A stretch of DNA of 64,000 nucleotides, taken from Prauserella flavalba. Lineage in GTDB: Bacteria > Actinomycetota > Actinomycetes > Mycobacteriales > Pseudonocardiaceae. The notes below the pieces were generated by a model. That model was given only the letters and a program-made list of their open reading frames with translations, searched no databases and was not told the DNA's origin. The translations under genes were made by a program, and so were the position numbers. This document shows positions 7,773 to 16,534 of the stretch, piece by piece. The stretch spans positions 310,001 through 374,000 of the forward strand of contig NZ_MASU01000007.1 of NCBI RefSeq assembly GCF_003202235.1, read 5' to 3'. Position 1 is the stretch's first letter; the number at the start of each line of letters is the position of its first letter.

Positions 7773-7798
7773 ATACCCCGTTCGGTTGATCGGCAAAC
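7773..7798 (-). promoter_or_regulatory. SigB/SigF-type promoter for the anti-sigma-like gene
   Basis: On the minus strand GTTT (7798-7795) is followed after 16 bases by GGGTAT (7778-7773). This matches the GTTT-N14-17-GGGTA(T/C) pattern of actinobacterial SigB/SigF promoters. The expected start point near 7765 leaves about 30 bases of leader before the ATG at 7734. Confidence 0.6.
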
Positions 7799-7817
7799 GC
7801 GAACCGTGAGACATCGG

Positions 7818-8750
7818 TCACGATTTCCGTTGCCGCTGGGGAACCACGACGTACTTGGGGTCCTTCGTGGACTCGACGCCCGCCTCGAAGATCCCGAACC
7901 GCTGCAGCGCGCTCCCGGCCAGCAGCGCCAGCCCGGACACCACGGCCGCCGCACGGCTGCGCCGGGCCGGCAGCAGCGCCCCGAGCGCGCCGCCGATCGT
8001 CAGGTACTCCGACCACTTCCGCAGCCGGTGTGCCTTCCCGGTGCGGTACGCCTCGCCCGCGAGCCCCGAGCGGTGCTCGACGAGCCGGGCCGCCACGCTC
8101 TCCAGCGCCGCCCCGGCGACGGCGAGCCTGCGCGCGGGCGCCGCCTCGCTCACCGGGGCGCACACCAGGCCGAGTCCCGCGCCCGCGGCCGCGGCGGAGC
8201 CGGTGAACACGAACGGAAGCTGCCGGTGCGCCTCGTGCCACGCCGGCACGGCCGTCTGCGAGAGCAGCACCGCCGTGTAGGACGCCACCGCGGGCGCGAC
8301 GGCCGCCGACGACAGCCCCGCCGGCCGCGCCAGGCGGCGCAGCAGCCGCGCGGGCAGCGTTTCCCGCACAGCACGTGGCACCAGCTCGGCGACGGCGGCC
8401 AGGCCGGTGCCCGGCCCGTAGGCGACGAGGATCCATGTGCCGACGCTCATCGGCGAGCTGGGTTTGGCCACCCGCAGCATGTGGTGGAAGCGCTCCGGCC
8501 TGCCCAGGTCCACGACCAGCAGGTACGTGCTCGCCATGAGCGCGCCGAGCGCACCGAGCCGCCCGGCCCTGCGCAGCGCGGGGCGTCCGGTCAGGTCGGC
8601 CCCGGCACCGAGCAGCGCCGAGCTCGCGGACACGCCGCCCGTGAACAGGTAGGCCGCGATCTTCCATTCCCACACCGGCGGTTTGAGCACCGGCCGCCCG
8701 TAGTACGACCGGAAGTCCGCCTCGGGCACCACGCTCTCCTGCTGCTTCAC
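7818..8750 (-). CDS. nrfD: NrfD/PsrC-type polysulfide-reductase-family membrane subunit
   Basis: This 310-residue integral membrane protein anchors the formate dehydrogenase and passes electrons to quinone. PVWEWKIAAYLFTGGVSA opens helix 1, and DLGRPERFHHMLRVAKPSSPMSVGTW carries the family's conserved loop before helix 3. About eight hydrophobic segments follow. The GTG start (8750-8748) overlaps the stop of the Fe-S subunit as GTGA, showing translational coupling. Since the alpha subunit lacks a twin-arginine signal, the catalytic face is probably cytoplasmic. Confidence 0.85.
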   Translation of the reverse strand: MKQQESVVPEADFRSYYGRPVLKPPVWEWKIAAYLFTGGVSASSALLGAGADLTGRPALRRAGRLGALGALMASTYLLVVDLGRPERFHHMLRVAKPSSPMSVGTWILVAYGPGTGLAAVAELVPRAVRETLPARLLRRLARPAGLSSAAVAPAVASYTAVLLSQTAVPAWHEAHRQLPFVFTGSAAAAGAGLGLVCAPVSEAAPARRLAVAGAALESVAARLVEHRSGLAGEAYRTGKAHRLRKWSEYLTIGGALGALLPARRSRAAAVVSGLALLAGSALQRFGIFEAGVESTKDPKYVVVPQRQRKS

Positions 8751-9649
8751 CGCGAGCCCCTTCCGAGGAACACCGACACCGCGGCGGCGGCGAGCGCCGA
8801 CGCCGCCAGGCCCGCGTGCTTCCACATCGACGGCGCGTCCCTCGTCGGCACCACGGGATCCGGTGGCAGGCCGTACACCTCGGGCTCGTCGAGCAGCAGG
8901 AAGAACGCGCCGTCGCCACCCACGCCGTCGTCCGGGCTCTCCCCGTACAGCCGCGCCTCGCTGACCCCGGCCTCGTGCAACGCGTCCACCCGCCGGGCCG
9001 CCCGCTCCCGCAGCTCGTCCAACGGTCCGAACTGGATCGAATCGGTCGGGCACGCCTTGGCGCACGCGGGTTCCAGCCCGTCACGCAGGCGGTCGTAGCA
9101 CAGCGTGCACTTCCACGCCCTGCCGTCGTCCTCGCGCCGGTCGATCACGCCGTACGGGCAGCCGGACACGCAGTAGCCACAACCGTTGCAGATGTCGGGC
9201 TGCACCACCACGCTGCCGTACTCGGTGCGGAAGAGGGCACCCGTCGGGCACACGTCGAGACAGCCGGCGTGCGTGCAGTGCTTGCAGACGTCGGAGCTCA
9301 TCAGCCACCGGAAGTCGGTGCGGCCCTCCTCGCCGGTGCCCGCACCGGGCAGGTCGAACGACGGCAGCCCGAGGTCCACCGCCTCCGCGCGGCGCGGCTC
9401 GGGCCGTGCTGGTTGCTCCACGAAGGTGACGTGGCGCCACGAGTTGGCGCCGAGCATGCCGGTGTTGTCGAACGACATGCCGAGCAGGTCGAACCCGTCG
9501 TCCGGTACACCGTTCCACTCCTTGCACGCCACCTCGCACGCCTTGCAGCCGATGCACACCGAGGTGTCGGTGAAGAACCCGACCCTCGGCGGGTGCTCGC
9601 CGTAGCCGGTGGCGGTCGCCGGGTCGGTGCGCGCGGCCTCGTCGGTCAT
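8747..9649 (-). CDS. fdhB: Formate dehydrogenase iron-sulfur (beta) subunit
   Basis: This 300-residue ferredoxin-like electron-transfer subunit has four cysteine clusters: CIGCKACEVACKEWN, CKHCTHAGCLDVCPTGAL, CNGCGYCVSGCPYGV, and CTLCYDRL...ACAKACPTDSI. Together these bind four [4Fe-4S] centres linking the molybdenum/tungsten site to the membrane subunit. A single hydrophobic helix near the C-terminus (HAGLAASALAAAAVSVFLG) would anchor it, as in FdnH/FdoH. The start ATG (9649) overlaps the alpha-subunit stop (ATGA), and its stop overlaps the NrfD start (GTGA). Confidence 0.92.
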   Translation of the reverse strand: MTDEAARTDPATATGYGEHPPRVGFFTDTSVCIGCKACEVACKEWNGVPDDGFDLLGMSFDNTGMLGANSWRHVTFVEQPARPEPRRAEAVDLGLPSFDLPGAGTGEEGRTDFRWLMSSDVCKHCTHAGCLDVCPTGALFRTEYGSVVVQPDICNGCGYCVSGCPYGVIDRREDDGRAWKCTLCYDRLRDGLEPACAKACPTDSIQFGPLDELRERAARRVDALHEAGVSEARLYGESPDDGVGGDGAFFLLLDEPEVYGLPPDPVVPTRDAPSMWKHAGLAASALAAAAVSVFLGRGSR

Positions 9650-12600
9650 CGGTCCTCCTCCCGGTGCGCGATGTCGTGCCGGGTGACGGTGTCGATCCGC
9701 GTCCCGGTCTCCGGCGTGACGCCGGCCCGCTTCCGGTACCCGGCGACGTAGTCGAGCAGCGCGGGCCCGCGCGGGCGCCTGCCCGGCCGGACGTCGCACG
9801 TCGCGACCTTGCTCTCCTGGATGAAGACGTTCGGGTCGAGCACCACGCCGATCAGGTCGTTCACCACGTCGCCGTCCACGAGCCCCGTGTGCCCCCAGTG
9901 GTACGGCATCCACACCTGATGCACCTCCCTGCCCTCGATCCGCAGCGGCCGCATCCGGTCGGTGACGAACACGCGCGCGTCCACGGCCGTCCTGCTGGTG
10001 ATCACGTGCGCCCAGCCGAGATGGGTGAGCCCGCGTTCGGCGGCGAGCCGGGGCGAGACCTCCATGAACAGCTCGGGCTGTAGCTCCGAGAGGTACGGCA
10101 GCTGCCTGCTCATGCCGCCCGCGGTGTGGTGCTCGGTGAGCCGCGCGGTGGTGAACACGTACGGGAACACCTCCCCGCCGCGCTCGGGCGGCGACGGGTT
10201 GGACGGGTTCTCCGCGCGGCCGTAGACGTTGCGCGCGGGGTTGCCCTGCTGGGCGTACAGCTGGTTGCGCACGGGCGACTCGTGCGGCTCGTAGTGTGTC
10301 GGCAGCGGGCCGTCCACGATGCCGTTGGGAGCGAACAGCCAGCCCTTGCCGTCGGCCTGCATGATGAACGGGTCGTCGCCGCTCAACGCGGCGGGGCCGA
10401 CGTCGTCGTCGCCGGGCCGGTAGTGCGGCGGCTTGTTCTTCTCGAAGTCCGGCACGTCGTGCCCGGTCCATTCGCCGCGCTCGGCGTCCCACCACACGAG
10501 CGCCTTGCGTTCGCTCCACGGCTTGCCGTCGAGGTCGGCGGAGGCCCGGTTGTACAGCACCCGCCGGTTCAGCGGCCACGTCCAGCCCCACTCGTTCTCG
10601 TAGGGTCCCTGCTCGTCGTGCGGTTTGCGGCGGGCGGCCTGGTTGACGCCGTCGGCGAACACTCCACTGTAGATCCAGCAGCCGCACGCGGTGGTGCCGT
10701 CGGCCCGCAGGTCGAGGTAGCCGCCGACCTCCCTGCCGGTGCGCAGGTCGATGCCGTTGATGCGGCGCAGCACGTCCTCGGCCGACGGTTCGTCGCCCTC
10801 CAGCTCGTAGTCCCACGCCAGGTCCAGCAGCGGGCGGTCGCGCTCGTCGGCGGAACCGGAGAGCTTCTCCCGGAGCAGGCGCCCGAGGTGGTAGATGAAC
10901 CACAGCTCCGAGCGCTGGTCGCCACGCGGCTCGACGGCCTTGTCCCGCCACTGCAGCATCCGCTGTGTCTGCGTGAACGTGCCCGCCTTCTCCACGTGTG
11001 AGGCGGCCGGGAAGAAGAACACCTCCGTGCGGCACCGCTCGGGCACGATCTCCCCGGTCTCGATCTCCGGCGAATCCTTCCAGAACTCCGCGCTCTCGAT
11101 CATCGCGAGGTCACGCACCACCAGCCAGTCCAGATTGGACATAGCAAGCCGTTGCAGCCGCCCGTGCGCGGAGCCGACGGCGGGGTTCTGCCCGAGCAGG
11201 AAGTAGCCGAACACCTTGCCGTCGAGCATGTCCAGCACCGTCCGGTAGGTGCCGTGGTCGCCGTTGATGCGCGGCAGGTAGTCGAAGCGGAAGTCGTTCT
11301 CCGGCGCCGCCGCCTCGCCCCAGTACTCCTTGAGCAGCGAGACGAGGTACGCGTCGGCGTTGCGCCAGAAGCCCTTCTGCCTGTCTCCCCTCACCTTGTG
11401 CAGGTAGCTCGGCAGGTCCTCGTGTGCGGTGTCCGGCATCGGCAGGTAGCCGGGCAGGAGGTTGAACAGCGTAGGGATGTCGGTGGAGCCCTGGATGCTC
11501 GCATGCCCGCGCAGCGCGAACACCCCGCCGCCGGGCCTGCCGATGTTGCCGAGCAGCAGCTGGATGATCGACCCAGCGCGGATGTACTGCGCGCCGAGGG
11601 TGTGCTGCGTCCAGCCGACGCTGTAGACGAGCGCGGCGGTGCGCTCCCGGCCCGAGTTGGCCGTCCACGCCCGGCACACGCGCAGGAACGTCTCCGCGGG
11701 CACGCCGCAGATCTCCTCGACGGCCTCGGGTGTGTAGCGCGCGAAGTGCCGCTTGAGGATCTGGAACACGCAGCGCGGATGCTTCAGCTCCGGGTCGGCC
11801 GCGATCTTGCGCGCGCCGCCCTCGAGTCCCGGCCCGCCGGAGCCCAGCTGGTCGGGCCTCGACTGCTCCTTGGCGCGGCTGCCGCCCTCGCCGGTGTCGG
11901 TCTGGCTCTCGTACCGCCAGGTCGTGTTGTCGTAGGAGGCGGTCTCCGGGTCGTAGCCGCTGAAGAGCCCGTCGAGATCCTCGGTGTCCTGGAAGCGCTC
12001 GTCGACGAGATACGGCGCGTTGGTGTAGGCGCGCACGTACTCCCGGAAGTCGAGGTCGTTCTGCAGGATGTGGTTGATCACGCCGCCGAGGAACGCGATG
12101 TCGGTGCCCGCGCGCAGCGGCACGTGCAGGTCGGCCATCGCGCTCGTGCGCGTGAACCTCGGGTCGATGTGGATCACCTCGGCGCCGCGTGCCTTGGCCT
12201 CCATCACCCATTGGAACCCGACCGGATGGGCTTCGGCCATGTTCGAGCCCATGATGACGATGAAGTCGGAGTTGGCGAGATCCTGCTGGTAGTCCGTCGC
12301 CCCGCCGCGACCGAAGGAGGCTCCCAGACCGGGAACCGTGGCGGAGTGTCAAATACGCGCCTGGTTCTCGATCTGGATGGCCCCGAGCGCGGTGAAGAGC
12401 TTCTTGATCAGGTAGTTCTCTTCGTTGTCGAGGGTCGCGCCGCCGAGGCTCGCGAAGCCCATCGTGCGGCGCAGGGGGTTGCCGTCCTCGTCGGCGTCCT
12501 GCCAGCCCTTGCGCCGCGCGTCGAGCACGCGGTCGGCCACCATGTCCATCGCCGTGCCGAGGTCGAGCTCCTGCCACTCGGTGCCGTACGGCGGCCGGTA

Positions 12601-12918
12601 GAGCACCCGCTCGGCCCGCTGCGGGCCGGTGACCAGCTGCTTGCTCGCGGAGCCCTTCGGGCACAGCCTGCCCCGCGAGATGGGGCTGCCGGGATTGCCC
12701 TCGATCTGGACGACGCGCTCGTCCCGGACGTAGACGTGCTGGGCGCAGCCGACCGCGCAGAACGGGCACACCGAGCCGACGACCCGGTCGGCTCCGGTGG
12801 TGCGCGGCGTGAGCGCGGCCGAGCGCCCCGACTGCGCGGCCCTGCCCCGGCCGGTGCGGTCACGTCCGGTCACCTGCCGGTACACGGGCCACGACCGGAT
12901 CCAGTCGGCCAGCCCCAT
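9646..12918 (-). CDS. fdhA: Formate dehydrogenase alpha subunit, selenocysteine-containing (TGA at 12349-12351 read as Sec)
   Basis: This is a 1090-residue molybdopterin oxidoreductase that oxidises formate to CO2. Cys51, 54, 58 and 86 (CPFCAVGC, then LCPKG) bind the first [4Fe-4S] cluster. The frame is interrupted once by TGA at codon 190. The flanks, ENQARI before and HSATVPGLGASFGRGG after, match E. coli FdnG exactly where it has selenocysteine (ARI-Sec-HGP, GRGA), and a SECIS-like hairpin follows. It should therefore be annotated as one CDS, not as two pseudogene fragments. The start ATG 12918 has GAGGAGG eight bases upstream. No twin-arginine signal is visible. No sel genes or tRNA-Sec are in the window. 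Confidence 0.9.
12319..12351 (-). promoter_or_regulatory. Selenocysteine UGA codon with bacterial SECIS hairpin
   Basis: The UGA occupies 12351-12349. Eleven bases downstream, GGTTCCC pairs with GGGAGCC (seven pairs, one G-U) around the five-base loop GGTCT. This is the same kind of GGUCU apical loop that SelB reads in E. coli fdhF. Position and loop fit a bacterial SECIS within the coding region. Confidence 0.8.
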
Positions 12919-13011
12919 ACTCACGTCCTCCTCACTCGCGGTAACGCGTTTCCCCGTGATCGCCGGTCCCAAACCCGGGTTGCCCTACGGCGTGCCGGGG
13001 AACACGGGGCC

Positions 13012-14643
13012 ATGCCCGACGCCTCGACATCCGGCAGACTGCGGCGCCTCGCAAGGGAGACCTTCGGCTGGCGCGACCTGAGGCCCGAGCAGCTCACGGC
13101 CATGCGGCACGTGCTCGATGGCGACGACGTGCTGGTGGTGATGCCGACCGGCTCCGGCAAGTCGGCGATCTACCAGCTGCCCACGATGCTCCTGCCAGGG
13201 CCGGCGATCGTGGTGTCGCCGCTGATCGCGCTGCAACGCGACCAGATCGGCAGCCTCGGCGAGGCCGGCGCGCCCGAGGCCGTCGCCGTGAACTCCGCCC
13301 AGGGCGCCCGGGACACCGAGGAGGCGTTCGAGGCGGCCACGGCTGGCGACGCGGAGTACCTGTTCCTCTCCCCCGAGCAGCTGGCCAAGGACGACGTGCT
13401 CGATCGACTCGCCGGCAGCGACCCCGCGTTGCTGGTTGTCGACGAGGCACACTGCGTCTCGGCGTGGGGGCACGACTTCCGGCCCGACTACCTGCGGCTT
13501 CGGCACGCCGCCGAGTACGTGGGCAGGCCGCCCGTGCTGGCGCTCACGGCCACCGCGGGCGGGCCGGTGCGCGATGACATCGTGGAGAAGCTCGGCCTGC
13601 GCGACCCGGCGCGGGTCGTCGCCGGCTTCGACCGGCCGAACCTGCACCTCGCGGCACGCGAGACCGCCGACGACGACAGCCGGGCCGGGACCGTCGCCGA
13701 GCACGTCGCCCGCGCCGCGAAGCCGGGCCTCGTCTACACGGCCACCCGCAGGGACACCGAACGGCTCGCGCGGCTGCTGCGCGCGCGGGACGTGCGCGCA
13801 GAGGCGTTCCACGCCGGCCTGCGCGCCCCCGAACGCGGGCGCGTCCAGGACGCCTTCATGGCGGGTGAGGTGGACGTGGTGGTGGCGACCTCGGCGTTCG
13901 GCATGGGCATCGACAAGCCCGACGTGCGCTTCGTCGTCCACGCGGCGCCGCCCGACTCGCTCGACTCCTACTACCAGCAGATCGGCCGTGCCGGGCGGGA
14001 CGGCGAGCCCGCGCACGCCCTACTGGTGCATCGTGGCGGGGACTTCGGCCTGCAGCGGTTCCTCACCTCCCGCTCGCTGGACGAGGACGCGGTCCGCGAG
14101 CTCGGCCGGGCGATCCGGCGGCACGAGGGACGGCTCCGCCCCGCCGATGCCGAGGCCGCGACCGGGCGGTCGCACCGCGCCGTGACCCGCGACCTCAACC
14201 TGCTCGAACAGGCCGGCGTCGTGCGCAGGACCCGGCGGGGCGAGCTGACGTGGGCGGGCGGGGACACCGACCCGGTGCGGGCCGCGGCGGAGGAGCTGGA
14301 GCGGCGGCAGCGGCTCGACCGTTCGCGCGTCGAGGTGCTGCGCGAGTACGCCGAGACCAGGACCTGCCGCAGGCGCTTCCTCCTCGGCTACTTCGGCCAG
14401 GATCTGCCGGGGCCGTGCGGGTTCTGCGACCGGTGCGACGAGGGCAGCGCCGCCGAGCACGCCCCCGCGGAGCACACGCGCGCGGAGTTCCCGCTGCGTT
14501 CCCGGGTCCGCCACCGCGAGTGGGGCGAGGGCAACGTGGTGACGCAGGCGGCCGACCGGATCACCGTGCTCTTCGACGACGCGGGCTACCGCACCCTCTC
14601 CCTCGCCGCCGTCCGCGAGCAGGGGCTGCTCACGCACGGGTGA
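13012..14643 (+). CDS. recQ: ATP-dependent DNA helicase RecQ
   Basis: This 543-residue superfamily 2 helicase unwinds recombination and fork-repair intermediates. FGWRDLRPEQLTAM is the RecQ motif 0, MPTGSGKSAIYQLP motif I, VVDEAHCVSAWGHDFRPDY motif II, and YYQQIGRAGRDG motif VI. The zinc-binding tail CRRRFLLGYFG...GPCGFCDRC follows. The C-terminus ends with an HREWGEGNVV...VLFDDAGYRTL segment in place of an HRDC domain, as in many actinobacterial RecQs. The ATG at 13012 was chosen because the RecQ homology begins about ten residues later. It is transcribed divergently from fdhA across 93 bases. Confidence 0.92.
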   Translation: MPDASTSGRLRRLARETFGWRDLRPEQLTAMRHVLDGDDVLVVMPTGSGKSAIYQLPTMLLPGPAIVVSPLIALQRDQIGSLGEAGAPEAVAVNSAQGARDTEEAFEAATAGDAEYLFLSPEQLAKDDVLDRLAGSDPALLVVDEAHCVSAWGHDFRPDYLRLRHAAEYVGRPPVLALTATAGGPVRDDIVEKLGLRDPARVVAGFDRPNLHLAARETADDDSRAGTVAEHVARAAKPGLVYTATRRDTERLARLLRARDVRAEAFHAGLRAPERGRVQDAFMAGEVDVVVATSAFGMGIDKPDVRFVVHAAPPDSLDSYYQQIGRAGRDGEPAHALLVHRGGDFGLQRFLTSRSLDEDAVRELGRAIRRHEGRLRPADAEAATGRSHRAVTRDLNLLEQAGVVRRTRRGELTWAGGDTDPVRAAAEELERRQRLDRSRVEVLREYAETRTCRRRFLLGYFGQDLPGPCGFCDRCDEGSAAEHAPAEHTRAEFPLRSRVRHREWGEGNVVTQAADRITVLFDDAGYRTLSLAAVREQGLLTHG

Positions 14644-14820
14644 ACCTCGGTTGACGGCCCGGCACCACGGGTAGGCCCTGCCCATGCTTGACACACCCCC
14701 CGACGATGGCGGCCTGCGGCCCGCCCTGACCGACCGCCCGAACCGCCCCGGCCACGACGGCCGGAACCAGCGCACCGTAACCGGGTGAGGCGGCTCGGCA
14801 CACAGGCGCGGCCGGGGTCT
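14644..14820. other. Intergenic gap with no recognised feature
   Basis: These 177 bases lie between the convergent recQ and enoyl-CoA hydratase genes. I see no convincing ORF and no copy of the 53-bp palindrome that ends several other convergent pairs here. Confidence 0.5.
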
Positions 14821-15885
14821 TCACCGTCCGGACTCGACCGCGTCGACCAGTCCCCACTCCAGTGCCGTGTCCGCGTCGATCGCCCGGCCGGACAACGCCG
14901 CGAACAGGGTGCGCCAGCGGCCGATCCGGCGCGGGATGCTCACGGTGCCGCCCGCGCCCGGGATCAGACCCATCGACACCTCGGGCAGCCGGAACGTCGT
15001 GTCCGGCGCCGCCACGACGTGTCCGGCGAACGCGGGCAGCTCGATACCGGCGCCGACGCAACTGCCGTGCACGCGCACCTCGGCCCGCCGCGCCAGCGCG
15101 TGCAGCAGCGGCCCCGCGCCCGCCCTCGTGCGCACGAGGTGCGCGGTGGCGAGGTCGGGCGTGGTGCCGAACTCGCCGAGGTCGCCGCCCGCGCAGAACG
15201 CCGGGCCAGCGCCGTCGAGGACGACGCGCGTGATCGTGTCGTCCACTGTGGCCAGACGCAGCGCGCCGGTGAGCGCGTCGCGCAGTTCGCGGCCGTAGGC
15301 GTTGCGCCGCTCGGGACGGTTGAGCGTGATCCGCAGCAGACCGTCGTCGCGGGCGAGGAGCACGGGCTCGGCGGCGGGCGGCGGCAGCGGACGCGCGCCC
15401 CTCGCGGTGAGCCAGCGGGCGAACTCCGTGCCGCCGAGCAACGTCGAGTAGGCGAACGACTCGACGTCCAGTGCCGCGCGCACGTCGAGCGGTTCGCCGG
15501 CACGCAGTACCTGCGCGAGCGTGAGCGTGGCCCGCGGGCACGCGGTGGCCGCCGCGTACAGGGCCGCGGCGTCGGCCACCGGGTCGGCGCTGCGGACGAG
15601 CTCGGGCCCGGGCGGCGCCGCGCCGCAGGCCACGAGCGTGACATCGAGCGCGCGGGACAGTCCGCGCCACTGCTCGTCCGGTTCGCCTGCCGCCACACCG
15701 ACGAGCACGCGGTCGGCCACGATCGCCGCGTGCGTGGCGGCCTTCAGCGTGCCGGCGTCCGCGGCCTCGAGATCCACGACGAGAAGTGGGTCGATCACCT
15801 CGCCGTTCTCGCCCAGGATCGGCGCCGCCGCGGCGCCTTCGGCGAGGCCGGTGACCGAGCACCGCGGCAGGGAAATGCCATCCAT
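14821..15885 (-). CDS. Enoyl-CoA hydratase/isomerase family protein with extra N-terminal domain
   Basis: This is a 354-residue crotonase-family enzyme. The crotonase fold begins near residue 165: LRITLNRPERRNAYG, then FCAGGDLGEFG (first oxyanion-hole region) and VHGSCVGAGIELPAFAGHV (second), and GLIPGAGGTVSIPRRIG. About 160 residues precede it that I do not recognise; they read LLVVDLEAADAGTLKAATHAAIV and may be a degenerate crotonase-like half. The catalytic glutamate pair of true hydratases is not clear, so a non-canonical acyl-CoA reaction is possible. It diverges from a TetR gene with 46 bases between the starts. Confidence 0.75.
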   Translation of the reverse strand: MDGISLPRCSVTGLAEGAAAAPILGENGEVIDPLLVVDLEAADAGTLKAATHAAIVADRVLVGVAAGEPDEQWRGLSRALDVTLVACGAAPPGPELVRSADPVADAAALYAAATACPRATLTLAQVLRAGEPLDVRAALDVESFAYSTLLGGTEFARWLTARGARPLPPPAAEPVLLARDDGLLRITLNRPERRNAYGRELRDALTGALRLATVDDTITRVVLDGAGPAFCAGGDLGEFGTTPDLATAHLVRTRAGAGPLLHALARRAEVRVHGSCVGAGIELPAFAGHVVAAPDTTFRLPEVSMGLIPGAGGTVSIPRRIGRWRTLFAALSGRAIDADTALEWGLVDAVESGR

Positions 15886-15931
15886 GCGGCGACTGTATCG
15901 TCGTGGCCGCCGCCGAGTCTGGGGAGACACA

Positions 15932-16534
15932 ATGACGTGGATTGAGTCAGCTGAACGCGGCCGCATCATCGAAGCCGCGTCGCACTGCCTGGCGACGGGA
16001 GAGGCCCGCGGGGTGTCGGTGACCGACATCCTGGCGACCTCGGGCCTGTCCACGCGGGCGTTCTACCGGCACTTCCGGTCGAAGGACTCACTGCTGCTGG
16101 CGATGTTCCGCCGGGAGTACGAGGGGGTGCTCGCGGAGCTGCGGGACGCCGTTGCCACACCCTGTCCCCGCCAGGGGCTCGCGGCCTGGATCGAGGGCAT
16201 GCTGCGGGTGGCGGCTCAGGCGCGCAGCGGGCGGCGCGTGATGGTGCTCGGCTCCCCGGATCTGGCCGGTGCCAAGGGTTTCACGGCGGAGGCGGCGCGC
16301 GCGGCGGCGGCGCACCAGGAGGCGATCGCGCAGATCCTGCGCCGGGGCCGCGACGACGGCTCGTTCCCGCTGACCGATCCCGGGCCGGACGCGAAGGCGA
16401 TCCGGGCGGCGCTGCACGAGACGTTCACGGAGCTGCTCTCCGGCGCGTCCACGATGAGCGCCGACGACGCCGCGGCCGAGGTCACGCGCTTCGCCCTGCG
16501 CGCGCTCGGGGCGGTGCCTCAGCCGGCGTCGTAG
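15932..16534 (+). CDS. TetR-family transcriptional regulator
   Basis: This 200-residue protein has an N-terminal helix-turn-helix, GVSVTDILATSGLSTRAFYRHFRSKDSLLLAM (about 31-62), followed by an all-helical ligand domain. Start ATG 15932 lies behind GGGGAGA. It probably regulates the divergent enoyl-CoA hydratase gene 46 bases away, since TetR genes usually control a divergent neighbour. Its ligand is unknown, perhaps an acyl-CoA. Its last 16 bases overlap the 3' end of the convergent amidohydrolase gene. Confidence 0.85.
   Translation: MTWIESAERGRIIEAASHCLATGEARGVSVTDILATSGLSTRAFYRHFRSKDSLLLAMFRREYEGVLAELRDAVATPCPRQGLAAWIEGMLRVAAQARSGRRVMVLGSPDLAGAKGFTAEAARAAAAHQEAIAQILRRGRDDGSFPLTDPGPDAKAIRAALHETFTELLSGASTMSADDAAAEVTRFALRALGAVPQPAS

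Noticed and set aside
9646-12918. fdhA as a pseudogene split by a nonsense mutation
   Set aside because: The TGA falls exactly at the selenocysteine position with conserved flanks and a SECIS-like hairpin, and both sides are otherwise intact.
11152-13011. Long plus-strand open frame continuous with recQ
   Set aside because: It is antisense to fdhA and has no family resemblance before residue 621; recQ homology begins just after ATG 13012.
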